Below, piece after piece: positions 31,216-37,345 of a stretch of 37,345 nucleotides of DNA (position 1 is the first letter of the stretch; the number at the start of each line of letters is the position of its first letter). Below the pieces are notes generated by a model that saw nothing but the letters and a program-made list of their open reading frames with translations, had not been told where the DNA came from and made no database searches. The position numbers and the translations under genes were made by a program. The stretch comes from Streptomyces sp. MUM 178J. GTDB lineage: Bacteria > Actinomycetota > Actinomycetes > Streptomycetales > Streptomycetaceae. Location of the stretch: positions 1 through 37,345 of the forward strand of contig NZ_JADWYQ010000057.1 of the NCBI RefSeq assembly GCF_022414575.1, read 5' to 3'.

Positions 31216-32205
31216 TCAGAAAGTCGCGCGGATTTCTCCGACCTCTGCCCCGCCGCCGAGCAGCGGCATCCGACCGATCCGGCCGACCACGGGCGCGTCG
31301 AGCCCCATCCGGGCCAGGACCCGGGCCAGCACCGGGCCAAGCACGCGGATCGCACCATCGTCGATCTTGAAGGCGAGTGCCCGGCCGTCCGGGAGCGCCA
31401 CCGCCTGCACCGCCTCCGCGCCCATCTTCGACAGCGCGCCGGGCACCTCGCGCATCAGCCAGGTGTCGGGGCGCCGGGTGCCGGCCACATACTCGGGGTG
31501 GGCCCGCATCGCGTCCGCCACCCGGCGCTCGGCCGTGCCGGGCTCCGCCAGCACGAAGGCCCGGTAGGCGCGGGCCAGGCCGGTCAGGGTGATCGCCATC
31601 AGGGGCGCACCGCAGCCGTCCGTGCCGACCGCGGTCACGGGCTCGCCCGCGGCCTCCTCGACGGCCGTGCGGACCAGTTGCTGCAGCGGGTGCGCCGGAT
31701 CGAGATAGCTCTCCAGGTCCCAGCCGTTGAGACGGCAGGCGGCGAGCATCGCGGCGTGCTTGCCGGAGCAGTTCATCGCCACCTTGTCCCGCACCTGGCC
31801 CGCCGCCAGATAGCTCTCCGCCTCCGCCGTGTCCAGCGGCAGATCGGCCGGGGTCCGGAGCTCGGCGGGGGTCAGCCCGTGTTCGGCGAGCATCTTGCGT
31901 ACGAGGTCGAGATGGAAGTCCTCACCGGAGTGGCTGGCGGCCGCCAGCGCCAGCCGTTCCCCCGCGAGGTCGAGCCCGGCGCGCAGCACGGCGGCCGCCT
32001 GCATGGGCTTGTTGCTGGAGCGGGGGAAGACCGGGACCTCCGGGTCTCCGAGCGTCAGCTCCACACCTCCGTCGGCGGCCAGGACGACCAGCGACCCGCG
32101 ATGACGGCCCTCGACGAAGCCGGAGCGCACGACTTCGGCGAGCACCGGGGATATCGGGGACGCCGGAGACGAGGGGGATATCGCGGAGGTGGCGGAGGAG
32201 GACAT
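31216..32205 (-). CDS. L-asparaginase, rhizobial (ReAV) type
   Basis: This enzyme hydrolyses asparagine to aspartate and ammonia. It belongs to the Asparaginase_II family (PF06089) related to serine beta-lactamase-like folds, not the E. coli type. The Rhizobium etli active-site pattern is present: Ser63 and Lys66 (PRSSNKP), SHSGE at 91-95, Cys146 and Lys149 (NCSGK), and Asp196 and Cys198 (TDGCGAP), the last group including the zinc ligands. The 329-residue length is typical. The first 20 residues are a Ser/Ala/Pro repeat that is probably not part of the enzyme, so a later start is possible. The gene lies 63 bp downstream of rsiG. Confidence 0.9.
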   Translation of the reverse strand: MSSSATSAISPSSPASPISPVLAEVVRSGFVEGRHRGSLVVLAADGGVELTLGDPEVPVFPRSSNKPMQAAAVLRAGLDLAGERLALAAASHSGEDFHLDLVRKMLAEHGLTPAELRTPADLPLDTAEAESYLAAGQVRDKVAMNCSGKHAAMLAACRLNGWDLESYLDPAHPLQQLVRTAVEEAAGEPVTAVGTDGCGAPLMAITLTGLARAYRAFVLAEPGTAERRVADAMRAHPEYVAGTRRPDTWLMREVPGALSKMGAEAVQAVALPDGRALAFKIDDGAIRVLGPVLARVLARMGLDAPVVGRIGRMPLLGGGAEVGEIRATF

Positions 32206-32268
32206 CGTCGGCCTTCCAGTGGGGGGTGACCCGCCCTGTCAGACCCGGGCCCGGTGGGGCCCCTGTCG

Positions 32269-32925
32269 TCAGCCGAGCAGGTCGTCTACTTGTGCTTCTC
32301 CCTCACGGTACCTGCGGGCGATCTCCGCGCTGCACCCGTCGGCGGTCCGCTGGAGCAGCTGGCGACGGCGCGAGACCTGCTGTTCATGGCGGATCAGCCG
32401 CCCTATGGCCGTGTGCAGTTCCTCGTCCGTGCGGGCGTCAAGGTCGGACAGCTCCACCTCGTCCAGCATCTCGGCGGCCAGCCGCCGGTACTCCTCGCCG
32501 TACGGCGTCGACAGCGTCACATGGCGGGCGGACGTACGCTGCCGGGACGGGGCGTCGGCCAGGATCTCCGACAGCCGGTCGACCACCGGCGCCTCCGGGT
32601 CGCTGCGGTGGGCCAGCTCGGCCCGCAGGATGTCGATGCGCCCCTGGAGCAGCCTCCGCAGATAGCTGAGATCCGCCTCGTCGCGCTGGGCGTCCCGGCT
32701 CAGGGTGCGCAGCTCGTGCAGTTGCAGGGCGGGCAGCTCGTACCGCGGGGGATCGGGGAGCTCGCCCGCCGTCCGCTGCTGGGGCGGCTTTCTCAGGCCG
32801 TGGCCGGACGGGAAGTCCGACGTACGCTCAGCGGCGGCGAAGTCCGGCCTGCGGTCCGCTGCGGGAAGTGATGCGGGAAGTGGTACGGGCCCGGCGGCGG
32901 AACGCCCGGCGTCCGAAATGCTCAT
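32269..32925 (-). CDS. rsiG: RsiG, c-di-GMP-dependent anti-sigma factor of sigma WhiG
   Basis: In Streptomyces, RsiG bound to c-di-GMP sequesters the sporulation sigma factor WhiG. The ligand site is built from two copies of E(X)3S(X)2R(X)3Q(X)3D. Both are fully present here: Glu83-Ser87-Arg90-Gln94-Asp98 and Glu181-Ser185-Arg188-Gln192-Asp196. They sit on two long helices joined by a linker, which gives the antiparallel coiled coil. The N-terminal 60 residues are Pro/Ala-rich and disordered. I start at ATG 32925 (MSISDAGRS); the frame is open to 33024 but with Cys/Arg-rich, unsupported sequence. It is divergent from dtd. Confidence 0.93.
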   Translation of the reverse strand: MSISDAGRSAAGPVPLPASLPAADRRPDFAAAERTSDFPSGHGLRKPPQQRTAGELPDPPRYELPALQLHELRTLSRDAQRDEADLSYLRRLLQGRIDILRAELAHRSDPEAPVVDRLSEILADAPSRQRTSARHVTLSTPYGEEYRRLAAEMLDEVELSDLDARTDEELHTAIGRLIRHEQQVSRRRQLLQRTADGCSAEIARRYREGEAQVDDLLG

Positions 32926-33044
32926 ATGCGTGTGTCCGTCCCCTCGACCGGCGCATGGAAGCACCGACTCGGTGCATCGTGCCACTCCGCATGCGCCGGA
33001 TGCAGGCGGTCCGCGCCCCTTCAACCCCGGATAGGTTGATCCGC

Positions 33045-33482
33045 ATGCGTGCAGTGGTACAGAGGGTCGACGGCGCGAAGGTCGTCGTCGCGGGCGAGTC
33101 CGGGACGGAGACCGTCGGCGAGATCGTCGGCGAAGGGCTGTGTGTGCTGGTGGGAGTCACCCACGGGGACACCGAGGAGAAGGCGGCGCAGCTCGCCCGG
33201 AAGCTGTGGTCGGTGCGGATTCTCCAAGGGGAGAAGTCCTGCTCCGACGTGAATGCACCCCTCCTGGTGATTTCGCAGTTCACCCTCTATGGGGACGCCC
33301 GAAAGGGCCGTCGCCCCACCTGGAACGCTGCCGCGCCCGGAGTGGTCGCGGAGCCCCTGGTCGACGAGGTGGTGGCACAGCTTCGCGCGCTGGGGGCGAG
33401 AGTGGAGACCGGGCGGTTTGGCGCGGACATGCGGGTGTCGCTGACGAACCACGGGCCGTTCACGATCCTGGTGGAGGTCTGA
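33045..33482 (+). CDS. dtd: D-aminoacyl-tRNA deacylase
   Basis: This enzyme removes D-amino acids, and mischarged glycine, from tRNA as a homodimer. The 145-residue length and both active-site motifs fit: SQFTL (77-81) and the Gly-cisPro motif, here NHGPFT (135-140) rather than the commoner NxGPVT. The start MRAVVQRV is the family start. It ends 4 bp from the stop of the converging ygfZ gene. Confidence 0.95.
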   Translation: MRAVVQRVDGAKVVVAGESGTETVGEIVGEGLCVLVGVTHGDTEEKAAQLARKLWSVRILQGEKSCSDVNAPLLVISQFTLYGDARKGRRPTWNAAAPGVVAEPLVDEVVAQLRALGARVETGRFGADMRVSLTNHGPFTILVEV

Positions 33483-33486
33483 CGCC

Positions 33487-34452
33487 TCAGGGCCGGACCA
33501 CGACCTCCTGCGCCGCAGCCGTCTCCCCCGCCACCAGTTCCGCGTCCACCGGAACGTTCCGCTTGACCAGCGCCAGCGCGATCGGCCCCAGCTCGTGGTG
33601 GCGCGCGGAGGTGGTGATGAAGCCGAGCTGGCGGCCGTCCTCGCCCTCCGACGCCAGCCGTACGGGCGTGCCGTGTCCGGGCAGCTGCACCTCGCTGCCG
33701 TCGAGGTGGAGGAAGACCAGCCGGCGCGGCGGCTTCCCCAGGTTCTGGACGCGGGCGACGGTCTCCTGTCCCCGGTAGCAGCCCTTCTGGAGGTGGACGG
33801 CGGTGCCGATCCAGCCCAGCTCGTGCGGGATGGTGCGGTGGTCTGTCTCAAAGCCGAGGCGCGGCCGATGCTGCTCGACGCGCAGCGCCTCGTACGCCCA
33901 GATCCCGGCGAGCGGCCCGTGCCCGGCCGCGTAGCCCTCCAGATCGGCCCGCGGCAGGAACAGATCGCGGCCGTGCGCGGTCTCCCGGACGACGACGCCC
34001 TCCGGCGCCTCGGCGATCGACCCGGCCGGCAGATGGACCACCGCGAAGTCGTCGGTCCGGTCGGCGACCTCGACCCGGTAGAAGAACTTCATCGACTCCA
34101 GGTAGCCGATCAGCGCCTCCTGCGTGCCCGGCTCGACATGCGCCCAGACCGTCTCGCCGTCGTCGACGAGATACAGCGCATGCTCGATATGGCCGTGCGC
34201 GGACAGTATCAGCGCCTCGGCAGCCCGGCCGGGCGGAAGCTCGCTCATGTGCTGGGTGAGCAGCAGGTGCAGCCAGCTGAGCCGTTCCTCGCCGGAGACG
34301 GTGACGACGCCGCGGTGCGAGAGATCGACGAGACCGGCGCCGTCGGCGAGTGTGCGCTGCTCGCGGAAGAGGTCGCCGTAGTGCGCGGCGACGCCTTCGT
34401 CGGGCCCCTCAGCGGGGACTGCGCCGGGCAGGGTCAACAGAGGGCTCTTCAT
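33487..34452 (-). CDS. ygfZ: Folate-dependent YgfZ/GcvT-like protein (Fe-S cluster maintenance)
   Basis: YgfZ proteins use a tetrahydrofolate-binding fold related to GcvT and support repair or assembly of Fe-S clusters. The 321-residue protein carries the signature KGCYRGQETVARV with the essential Cys. It also has VDLSHRGVVTVSG, HGHIEHAL and PHELGWIG. It starts 10 bp after nur on the same strand, so the two are almost certainly cotranscribed, linking metal sensing with Fe-S upkeep. Confidence 0.92.
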   Translation of the reverse strand: MKSPLLTLPGAVPAEGPDEGVAAHYGDLFREQRTLADGAGLVDLSHRGVVTVSGEERLSWLHLLLTQHMSELPPGRAAEALILSAHGHIEHALYLVDDGETVWAHVEPGTQEALIGYLESMKFFYRVEVADRTDDFAVVHLPAGSIAEAPEGVVVRETAHGRDLFLPRADLEGYAAGHGPLAGIWAYEALRVEQHRPRLGFETDHRTIPHELGWIGTAVHLQKGCYRGQETVARVQNLGKPPRRLVFLHLDGSEVQLPGHGTPVRLASEGEDGRQLGFITTSARHHELGPIALALVKRNVPVDAELVAGETAAAQEVVVRP

Positions 34453-34462
34453 GGCCCCCAGC

Positions 34463-34945
34463 CTACGACCCGGCGGTCGACCCCTTCGCGGGGCTCTTCG
34501 CCACCTTTGCTGCGCCCTCCCGCAGAGCCTTCGCCGTGCAGTTCTCACACCGGCCGAAGATCGCGAAGTGCTTGAGGTCGGTGTCGAAGCCGAAGCTGTC
34601 GCGGAGCTTGGCGGTGAACTCCTCGGCCACCTCCACATCCGCCTCGATCACCTCGGTGCAGTCCCGGCACACCAGATGCAGATGGTGGTGGCGGTCCGCC
34701 AGGTGGTACGTGGGAGCGCCGTGCCCTAGATGCGCATGACTGACCAGGCCGAGTTCCTCCAGCAGCTCCAGCGTCCGGTAGACGGTGGAGATGTTCACGC
34801 CGGAGGCCGTCTTGCGCACCTCGGAGAGGATGTCGTCGGGCGTGGCGTGCTCCAGCACATCCACCGCTTCCAGCACCAGCTGGCGCTGGGGCGTCAGCCG
34901 ATAGCCGCGCTGCCGAAGATCGCTCTTCCAGTCGGTGCTCACCAC
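34463..34945 (-). CDS. nur: Nickel-responsive Fur-family repressor Nur
   Basis: In S. coelicolor, Nur represses sodF and nickel uptake when nickel is bound. The 160-residue protein matches it closely from MVSTDWKSDLRQRGYRLTPQ on. The ligands of both metal sites are in register: His33, His86, His88 and His90 for the M-site, and His70, His72 and His126 for the nickel-specific site. DNA recognition is by the winged helix (GVNISTVYRTLELLEELGLV). CXXC pairs at Cys93/Cys96 and ENC near 135 are also present. The tail (KVAKSPAKGSTAGS) is longer than in S. coelicolor. It lies between the nitrobindin-like gene and ygfZ in one operon. Confidence 0.9.
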   Translation of the reverse strand: MVSTDWKSDLRQRGYRLTPQRQLVLEAVDVLEHATPDDILSEVRKTASGVNISTVYRTLELLEELGLVSHAHLGHGAPTYHLADRHHHLHLVCRDCTEVIEADVEVAEEFTAKLRDSFGFDTDLKHFAIFGRCENCTAKALREGAAKVAKSPAKGSTAGS

Positions 34946-34955
34946 GCCACCAGTC

Positions 34956-34991
34956 TAGGGACCGGGACCTGCTTAGGGACCGGGACCTACT
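34956..34991. repeat. 18-bp tandem duplication over the nitrobindin-like stop codon
   Basis: TAGGGACCGGGACCTGCT (34956-34973) and TAGGGACCGGGACCTACT (34974-34991) differ at one base. That base makes the stop codon in one copy: TAG (complement of CTA at 34987-34989) versus CAG in the other. Confidence 0.9.
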
Positions 34992-35559
34992 TGAAGAAGG
35001 CGATTCCGTCGTCGGGCAGCTCGGGCAGGCTGCGCGCCATGGCGGCCACCTCGTCGGGCGTGACGACCTTCTTCAGCTGCGCCGACATATACGGCCGCAG
35101 CGGCACCTCGGGGGTGGCCTTCTCGCCGACCCACATCAGATCGCCGTTGACATAGCCGTACAGCCGCTTGCCGCCGCTGTACGGGCCGGAGGCGGCCGTG
35201 CGGGCGACCGCGTCCGTCGCCAGGTCGATCTGCGGCTTCTTGTCGGCGAGCTCGCCGTACCAGACCTCGACGATGCCCTGGTCGCGGACCATGACGACCT
35301 CGACCTTGCGCGTCTCGTCGACACGCCAGTAGCCGCTCTCGCTCTCCAGCGGCCTGACCTTCTTGCCTTCGGAGTCCAGGACCCAGGTGCGCGAGACGTA
35401 CTCGATGAAGTCGCGGCCGTCGTGGCTGAAGGTCACGGACTGGCCGAAGTTGCACTTCTCGGCGCCGGGGAAGTCCGATACGCCCGCGCCTTCCCAGGTC
35501 CCGAGGAGGAATGCGAGGGGGACGAGGTTCGGGTTGAGGTCGGACGGGATCTCGATCAT
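34987..35559 (-). CDS. Nitrobindin-like (THAP4/FABP-type) beta-barrel protein
   Basis: The 190-residue protein has the family start (MIEIPSDLNPNLVPLAFLLG) and the GxWxGxG hallmark (GTWEGAG, 20-26). Antiparallel strands follow (FIEYVSRTWVL, KVEVVMVRDQGIVEVWYGEL) of a ten-strand barrel. Haem-binding nitrobindins have a conserved His near the C-terminal helix (in an LTHHLAA-type segment); the matching place here is RPYMSAQLKKV, without His. It therefore may not bind haem in the usual way. Its position upstream of nur and ygfZ suggests a redox or metal role. It is often labelled FABP family in Streptomyces. Confidence 0.85.
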   Translation of the reverse strand: MIEIPSDLNPNLVPLAFLLGTWEGAGVSDFPGAEKCNFGQSVTFSHDGRDFIEYVSRTWVLDSEGKKVRPLESESGYWRVDETRKVEVVMVRDQGIVEVWYGELADKKPQIDLATDAVARTAASGPYSGGKRLYGYVNGDLMWVGEKATPEVPLRPYMSAQLKKVVTPDEVAAMARSLPELPDDGIAFFK

Positions 35560-35605
35560 GAGCAGCTCTGGCGATCTGTTGAGGTACGGGCGGTGAACGC
35601 GCGCG

Positions 35606-35707
35606 TCAGCGCTGACCCTGGTACAGCTTCTTCACGGCCAGCCCGGTGAAGGCGAGAACGCCGACGCAGACCAGGACCAGCAGGGCTTCGAAGAATGCCT
35701 CAAGCAC
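35606..35707 (-). CDS. 33-residue single-span membrane peptide
   Basis: A GTG at 35707, 5 nt after GAGGAGC, opens a 33-codon frame beginning VLEAFFEALLVLVCVG. It holds one hydrophobic helix followed by a basic end (VKKLYQGQR). The codon bias is typical. It sits 46 bp before the nitrobindin-like gene on the same strand and is probably the first gene of that operon. I believe similar tiny genes stand at this place in other Streptomyces; function is unknown. Confidence 0.65.
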   Translation of the reverse strand: MLEAFFEALLVLVCVGVLAFTGLAVKKLYQGQR

Positions 35708-36025
35708 GGGGTGCTCCTCGGATGAGCGGTGTGGGCGATGACAGGGCCGGTCCCCAGCCTAATGGGTGGCGGACCGGACCCCGGCGTGAGGTACGACCGG
35801 CCGGGCCGGCAGCCGGAACCGCACGGTTCGGCCGAGCAGCTGGCTCTGCACGACGACCGTCTGGTGGAAGGGACCGCGGCCGCGCCGCCCGCCCTCTCCT
35901 GGACGATCAGAGCCAGCGTGCCGCCCGCCAGGACATATGCCTGGCGCAGCTGCGTGCCGCCTGAGCAGACAGGTGACCACCGGGGGACGGCCCCGGTTGC
36001 AACGTCGCGGATTACAGTTCGGCGT
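35708..36025. other. 318-bp intergenic region without a convincing gene
   Basis: Open frames exist on both strands but none has family-like sequence, a ribosome site or consistent codon bias. It should contain the divergent promoters for the small membrane peptide operon and for the DsrE-like gene. An AT-leaning GGATTACAGTTC stretch lies at 36009-36020, just before the DsrE-like start. Confidence 0.5.
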
Positions 36026-36388
36026 ATGGCGAAGAAGCTCGTGATCAAGGTGACCGCAGGGGCCGACGCACCGGAGCGGTGCTCGCAGGCCTTCACGGTG
36101 GCGGCCGTCGCCGTCGCCAGTGGGGTGGAGGTGTCGCTCTGGCTCACCGGGGAGTCCGCGTGGTTCGCGCTGCCCGGGCGGGCGGCGGAGTTCGAGCTGC
36201 CGCACGCCGCCCCGCTGCCGGAGCTGATGGAGTCGGTCCTGGCGGGCGGGGGCATCACCCTGTGCACCCAGTGCGCGGCGCGCCGGGAGATCACCGAGAA
36301 GGACGTGATCGACGGTGTGCGGATCGCGGGGGCGCAGGTCTTCGTGAGCGAGGCGACGGCGGACGGCGTCCAGGCGCTGGTGTACTGA
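36026..36388 (+). CDS. DsrE/DsrF-like protein
   Basis: This 120-residue cytoplasmic protein has the DsrE fold: KLVIKVTAGADAPERCSQAF, a second strand-helix unit (VASGVEVSLWLTGESAWFALPG) and a loop with LCTQCAARREI. Two Cys residues there could carry sulfur. Members pass or bind sulfur atoms or act as peroxiredoxin-like or chaperone units. A nearby sulfurtransferase and DUF1416 gene support a sulfur role. The stop codon lies in a 21-bp triplication (36381-36435). Confidence 0.85.
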   Translation: MAKKLVIKVTAGADAPERCSQAFTVAAVAVASGVEVSLWLTGESAWFALPGRAAEFELPHAAPLPELMESVLAGGGITLCTQCAARREITEKDVIDGVRIAGAQVFVSEATADGVQALVY

Positions 36389-36435
36389 CCGGCACTGCTC
36401 ATGTACTGACCGGCACTGCTCATGTACTGACCGGC
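36381..36435 (+). repeat. 21-bp triplication carrying serial in-frame stop codons
   Basis: The unit starts TGTACTGACCGGCACTGCTC and continues with A. Copies lie at 36381-36401, 36402-36422 and 36423-36435 (partial). Each holds TAC-TGA in the DsrE frame, so three stops follow one another in frame. Confidence 0.92.
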
Positions 36436-36461
36436 GCCGGCCGGCCGCGGCCCGTGAAGCC

Positions 36462-36746
36462 CTATCGGCCGCCCGGCTTCTTCTTGCCGCCCGGCTTCTT
36501 CTTGCCGTCCAGCTCGTCCCACCACTCGTCGGACTGCGGGTCCCCGGAAGGCGCGTCCCACCAGCGGTCCTCCGGGCCTCGCCGGTTGGCGACCACGGCG
36601 GCGAGCGGTGGGATGGCCATGGCGACCAGGCACATCGCGACAGCCGCGGGCACCGACCAGAGCCGTACGAAGGCCCAGGAGGACACGAAGAGGACGAGGC
36701 ACACGCCCATCAGCAGGAAGTAGGCGTGACGGCGTCGCGCGTACAT
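36462..36746 (-). CDS. DUF3099 family small membrane protein
   Basis: The 94-residue protein has a basic N-terminus (MYARRRHAYF), two transmembrane helices (FLLMGVCLVLFVSSWAFV and PAAVAMCLVAMAIPPLAAVV), the family stretch NRRGPEDRWWDAP and a charged tail. The tail ends in two GKKKPG units produced by an 18-bp tandem duplication (36471-36506). Function is unknown. It is convergent with the DsrE-like gene and 200 bp downstream of DUF1416. Confidence 0.85.
   Translation of the reverse strand: MYARRRHAYFLLMGVCLVLFVSSWAFVRLWSVPAAVAMCLVAMAIPPLAAVVANRRGPEDRWWDAPSGDPQSDEWWDELDGKKKPGGKKKPGGR
36471..36506 (-). repeat. 18-bp tandem duplication at the DUF3099 3' end
   Basis: GCCCGGCTTCTTCTTGCC occurs exactly twice (36471-36488, 36489-36506), in frame, 6 bp from the stop codon on the opposite strand. 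Confidence 0.92.
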
Positions 36747-36781
36747 GTCTCCAGGCTACGACCGGGCGGGCTTTCGAACGA

Positions 36782-36838
36782 CCGAAGGGCCGCACCCCGT
36801 TCCCAGTGGCGTCCAACCCCGGGGGTGCGGCCCTTCGG
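36782..36838. terminator. Long perfect hairpin between DUF1416 and DUF3099 genes
   Basis: CCGAAGGGCCGCACCCC (36782-36798) pairs perfectly over 17 bp with GGGGTGCGGCCCTTCGG (36822-36838) around a 23-nt loop. It lies 108 bp past the DUF1416 stop, so it probably ends the sulfurtransferase-DUF1416 transcript. Confidence 0.8.
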
Positions 36839-36878
36839 CCGGTATGCGGTTGTCCGGTCGGCTGTGCCGGCCGTTCAG

Positions 36879-36949
36879 ATGATCGCTCGGCGATCGCTCG
36901 GGCGATCACTCGGGCGATCACTTGGGCTATCGCTCAGATGATCGCTCAG
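36879..36949. repeat. 12-bp tandem array running into the DUF1416 stop codon
   Basis: Six units of the type GCGATCRCTCGG (36879-36890, 36891-36901, 36902-36913, 36914-36925, 36926-36937, 36938-36949) show scattered changes. The last contains the DUF1416 stop (complement of TCA at 36946-36948), and the unit length keeps the frame. Confidence 0.88.
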
Positions 36950-37233
36950 ACGGCGATGGCGACTTCCGCGAGGCCGCCCTTCTGGGCCACGACCGTGCGG
37001 TCCGCCGTGGCGCCCGGGACCAGTGCGCGCACGGTCCAGGTGCCCTCGGCCGCGTAGAAGCGGAACTGACCCGTCGCAGAGGTGGGCACCTCCGCGGTGA
37101 ACTCCCCGGTCGAGTCCAGCAGCCGGACGTAACCGGTGACGGGCTCGCCGTCGCGGGTCACCTGGCCCTGGATGGTGGTCTCACCGGGCTTGATCGTCGA
37201 GGCGTCGGGGCCGCCGACCTGCGCTCCACACAT
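36946..37233 (-). CDS. DUF1416 (SseC-like) protein
   Basis: The 95-residue beta-rich protein starts MCGAQVGGPDASTIKPGETT, as relatives do, and has the family stretches IQGQVTRDGEPVTGYVRLLD, TAEVPTSATGQFRFYA and VRALVPGA. In mycobacteria the counterpart SseC is encoded beside the sulfurtransferase CysA/SseA, as here, and may assist sulfur transfer; the exact role is unknown. Its start is 35 bp after the sulfurtransferase stop. Confidence 0.92.
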   Translation of the reverse strand: MCGAQVGGPDASTIKPGETTIQGQVTRDGEPVTGYVRLLDSTGEFTAEVPTSATGQFRFYAAEGTWTVRALVPGATADRTVVAQKGGLAEVAIAV

Positions 37234-37268
37234 GTTCTCTGTCCTGTCCTAGAGGTCGGGGTCCGGGA

Positions 37269-37345
37269 TTACTTGTTCGCGCCGAGCTCGATCGGCACGC
37301 CGACGAGGGAGCCGTACTCGGTCCACGAGCCGTCGTAGTTCTTGA
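37269..37345 (-). CDS. Thiosulfate sulfurtransferase, C-terminal end (partial)
   Basis: Only the last 24 codons are inside the window: KNYDGSWTEYGSLVGVPIELGA followed by Asn-Lys and TAA. This is the characteristic C-terminus of actinobacterial two-domain rhodaneses (CysA/SseA type), which move sulfur from thiosulfate to thiol acceptors. The catalytic Cys lies outside the window. The gene precedes DUF1416 in one operon. Confidence 0.85.
   Translation of the reverse strand, partial: KNYDGSWTEYGSLVGVPIELGANK

Noticed and set aside
35632..36921. Long leftward frame over the DsrE-like gene
   Set aside because: It passes antisense through the DsrE-like gene and out of frame through the same-strand DUF3099 gene, starts in the 12-bp array downstream of DUF1416, and has no recognisable domain.

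Overview
The window reads as chromosomal DNA of a Streptomyces, or a very close relative. The DNA is GC-rich with strong G/C preference at third codon positions and frequent GTG starts. Several lineage-marking genes are present: mycothiol glycosyltransferase MshA, the anti-sigma factor RsiG with both of its diagnostic motifs, the nickel regulator Nur with all of its metal-binding histidines, and DUF1416 and DUF3099 proteins. No rRNA, tRNA or CRISPR array was seen.

Layout. (1) Bases 1-2640 are the worn end of an integrated element: a small membrane protein, a repeat-rich non-coding stretch, the C-terminal part of a TPR-type regulator, and a tyrosine integrase. The last two meet head-on at about 1470-1500 and both lack their N-termini, which points to an internal deletion. 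(2) Bases 2650-12500 are an old actinobacterial core block: gpmA, MFS exporter, YbjN-like protein, mshA, methyltransferase, NlpC/P60 hydrolase, SpoIIE-type phosphatase, DUF2516 protein, HBHA-like protein and its XRE regulator. The order gpm1/YbjN/mshA and XRE/hbhA/membrane protein is also that of Mycobacterium tuberculosis (Rv0489-Rv0486 and Rv0474-Rv0476). (3) Bases 12500-19400 are accessory. They hold a 14-bp repeat seen twice, a frameshifted ATPase pseudogene, a MerR-PP2C fusion, a TPR protein without its DNA-binding domain, a 43-residue Cys-rich protein, and an epoxide hydrolase-like/YdeI operon divergent from a WYL regulator. (4) Bases 19400-29500 hold mostly regulator plus enzyme pairs: XRE with alpha/beta hydrolase, AraC with DUF2000, LysR with a secreted lipase-like hydrolase, a quinone oxidoreductase, and a GntR-HAD operon. 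(5) Bases 29670-37345 are again core: Eis-like acetyltransferase, rhizobial-type L-asparaginase, rsiG, dtd, a small-protein/nitrobindin-like/nur/ygfZ operon, a DsrE-like protein, DUF3099, DUF1416 and the end of a thiosulfate sulfurtransferase.

Functional themes are redox and thiol homeostasis (mshA, nur, ygfZ, nitrobindin-like, sulfurtransferase/DUF1416, DsrE-like), control of differentiation (rsiG, the SpoIIE-type phosphatase) and cell-wall remodelling (NlpC/P60).

The most unusual signal is not a gene family. At least seven genes have short tandem duplications (12-21 bp, some degenerate) that straddle or sit beside the stop codon: mshA, DUF2516, the lipase-like hydrolase, the nitrobindin-like gene, the DsrE-like gene, DUF3099 and DUF1416. 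In-frame micro-repeats also occur near several starts and linkers. I found no wholly new multi-gene system that I could defend. The best leads are this gene-edge repeat pattern, the MerR-PP2C fusion locus and the collapsed integrative element.
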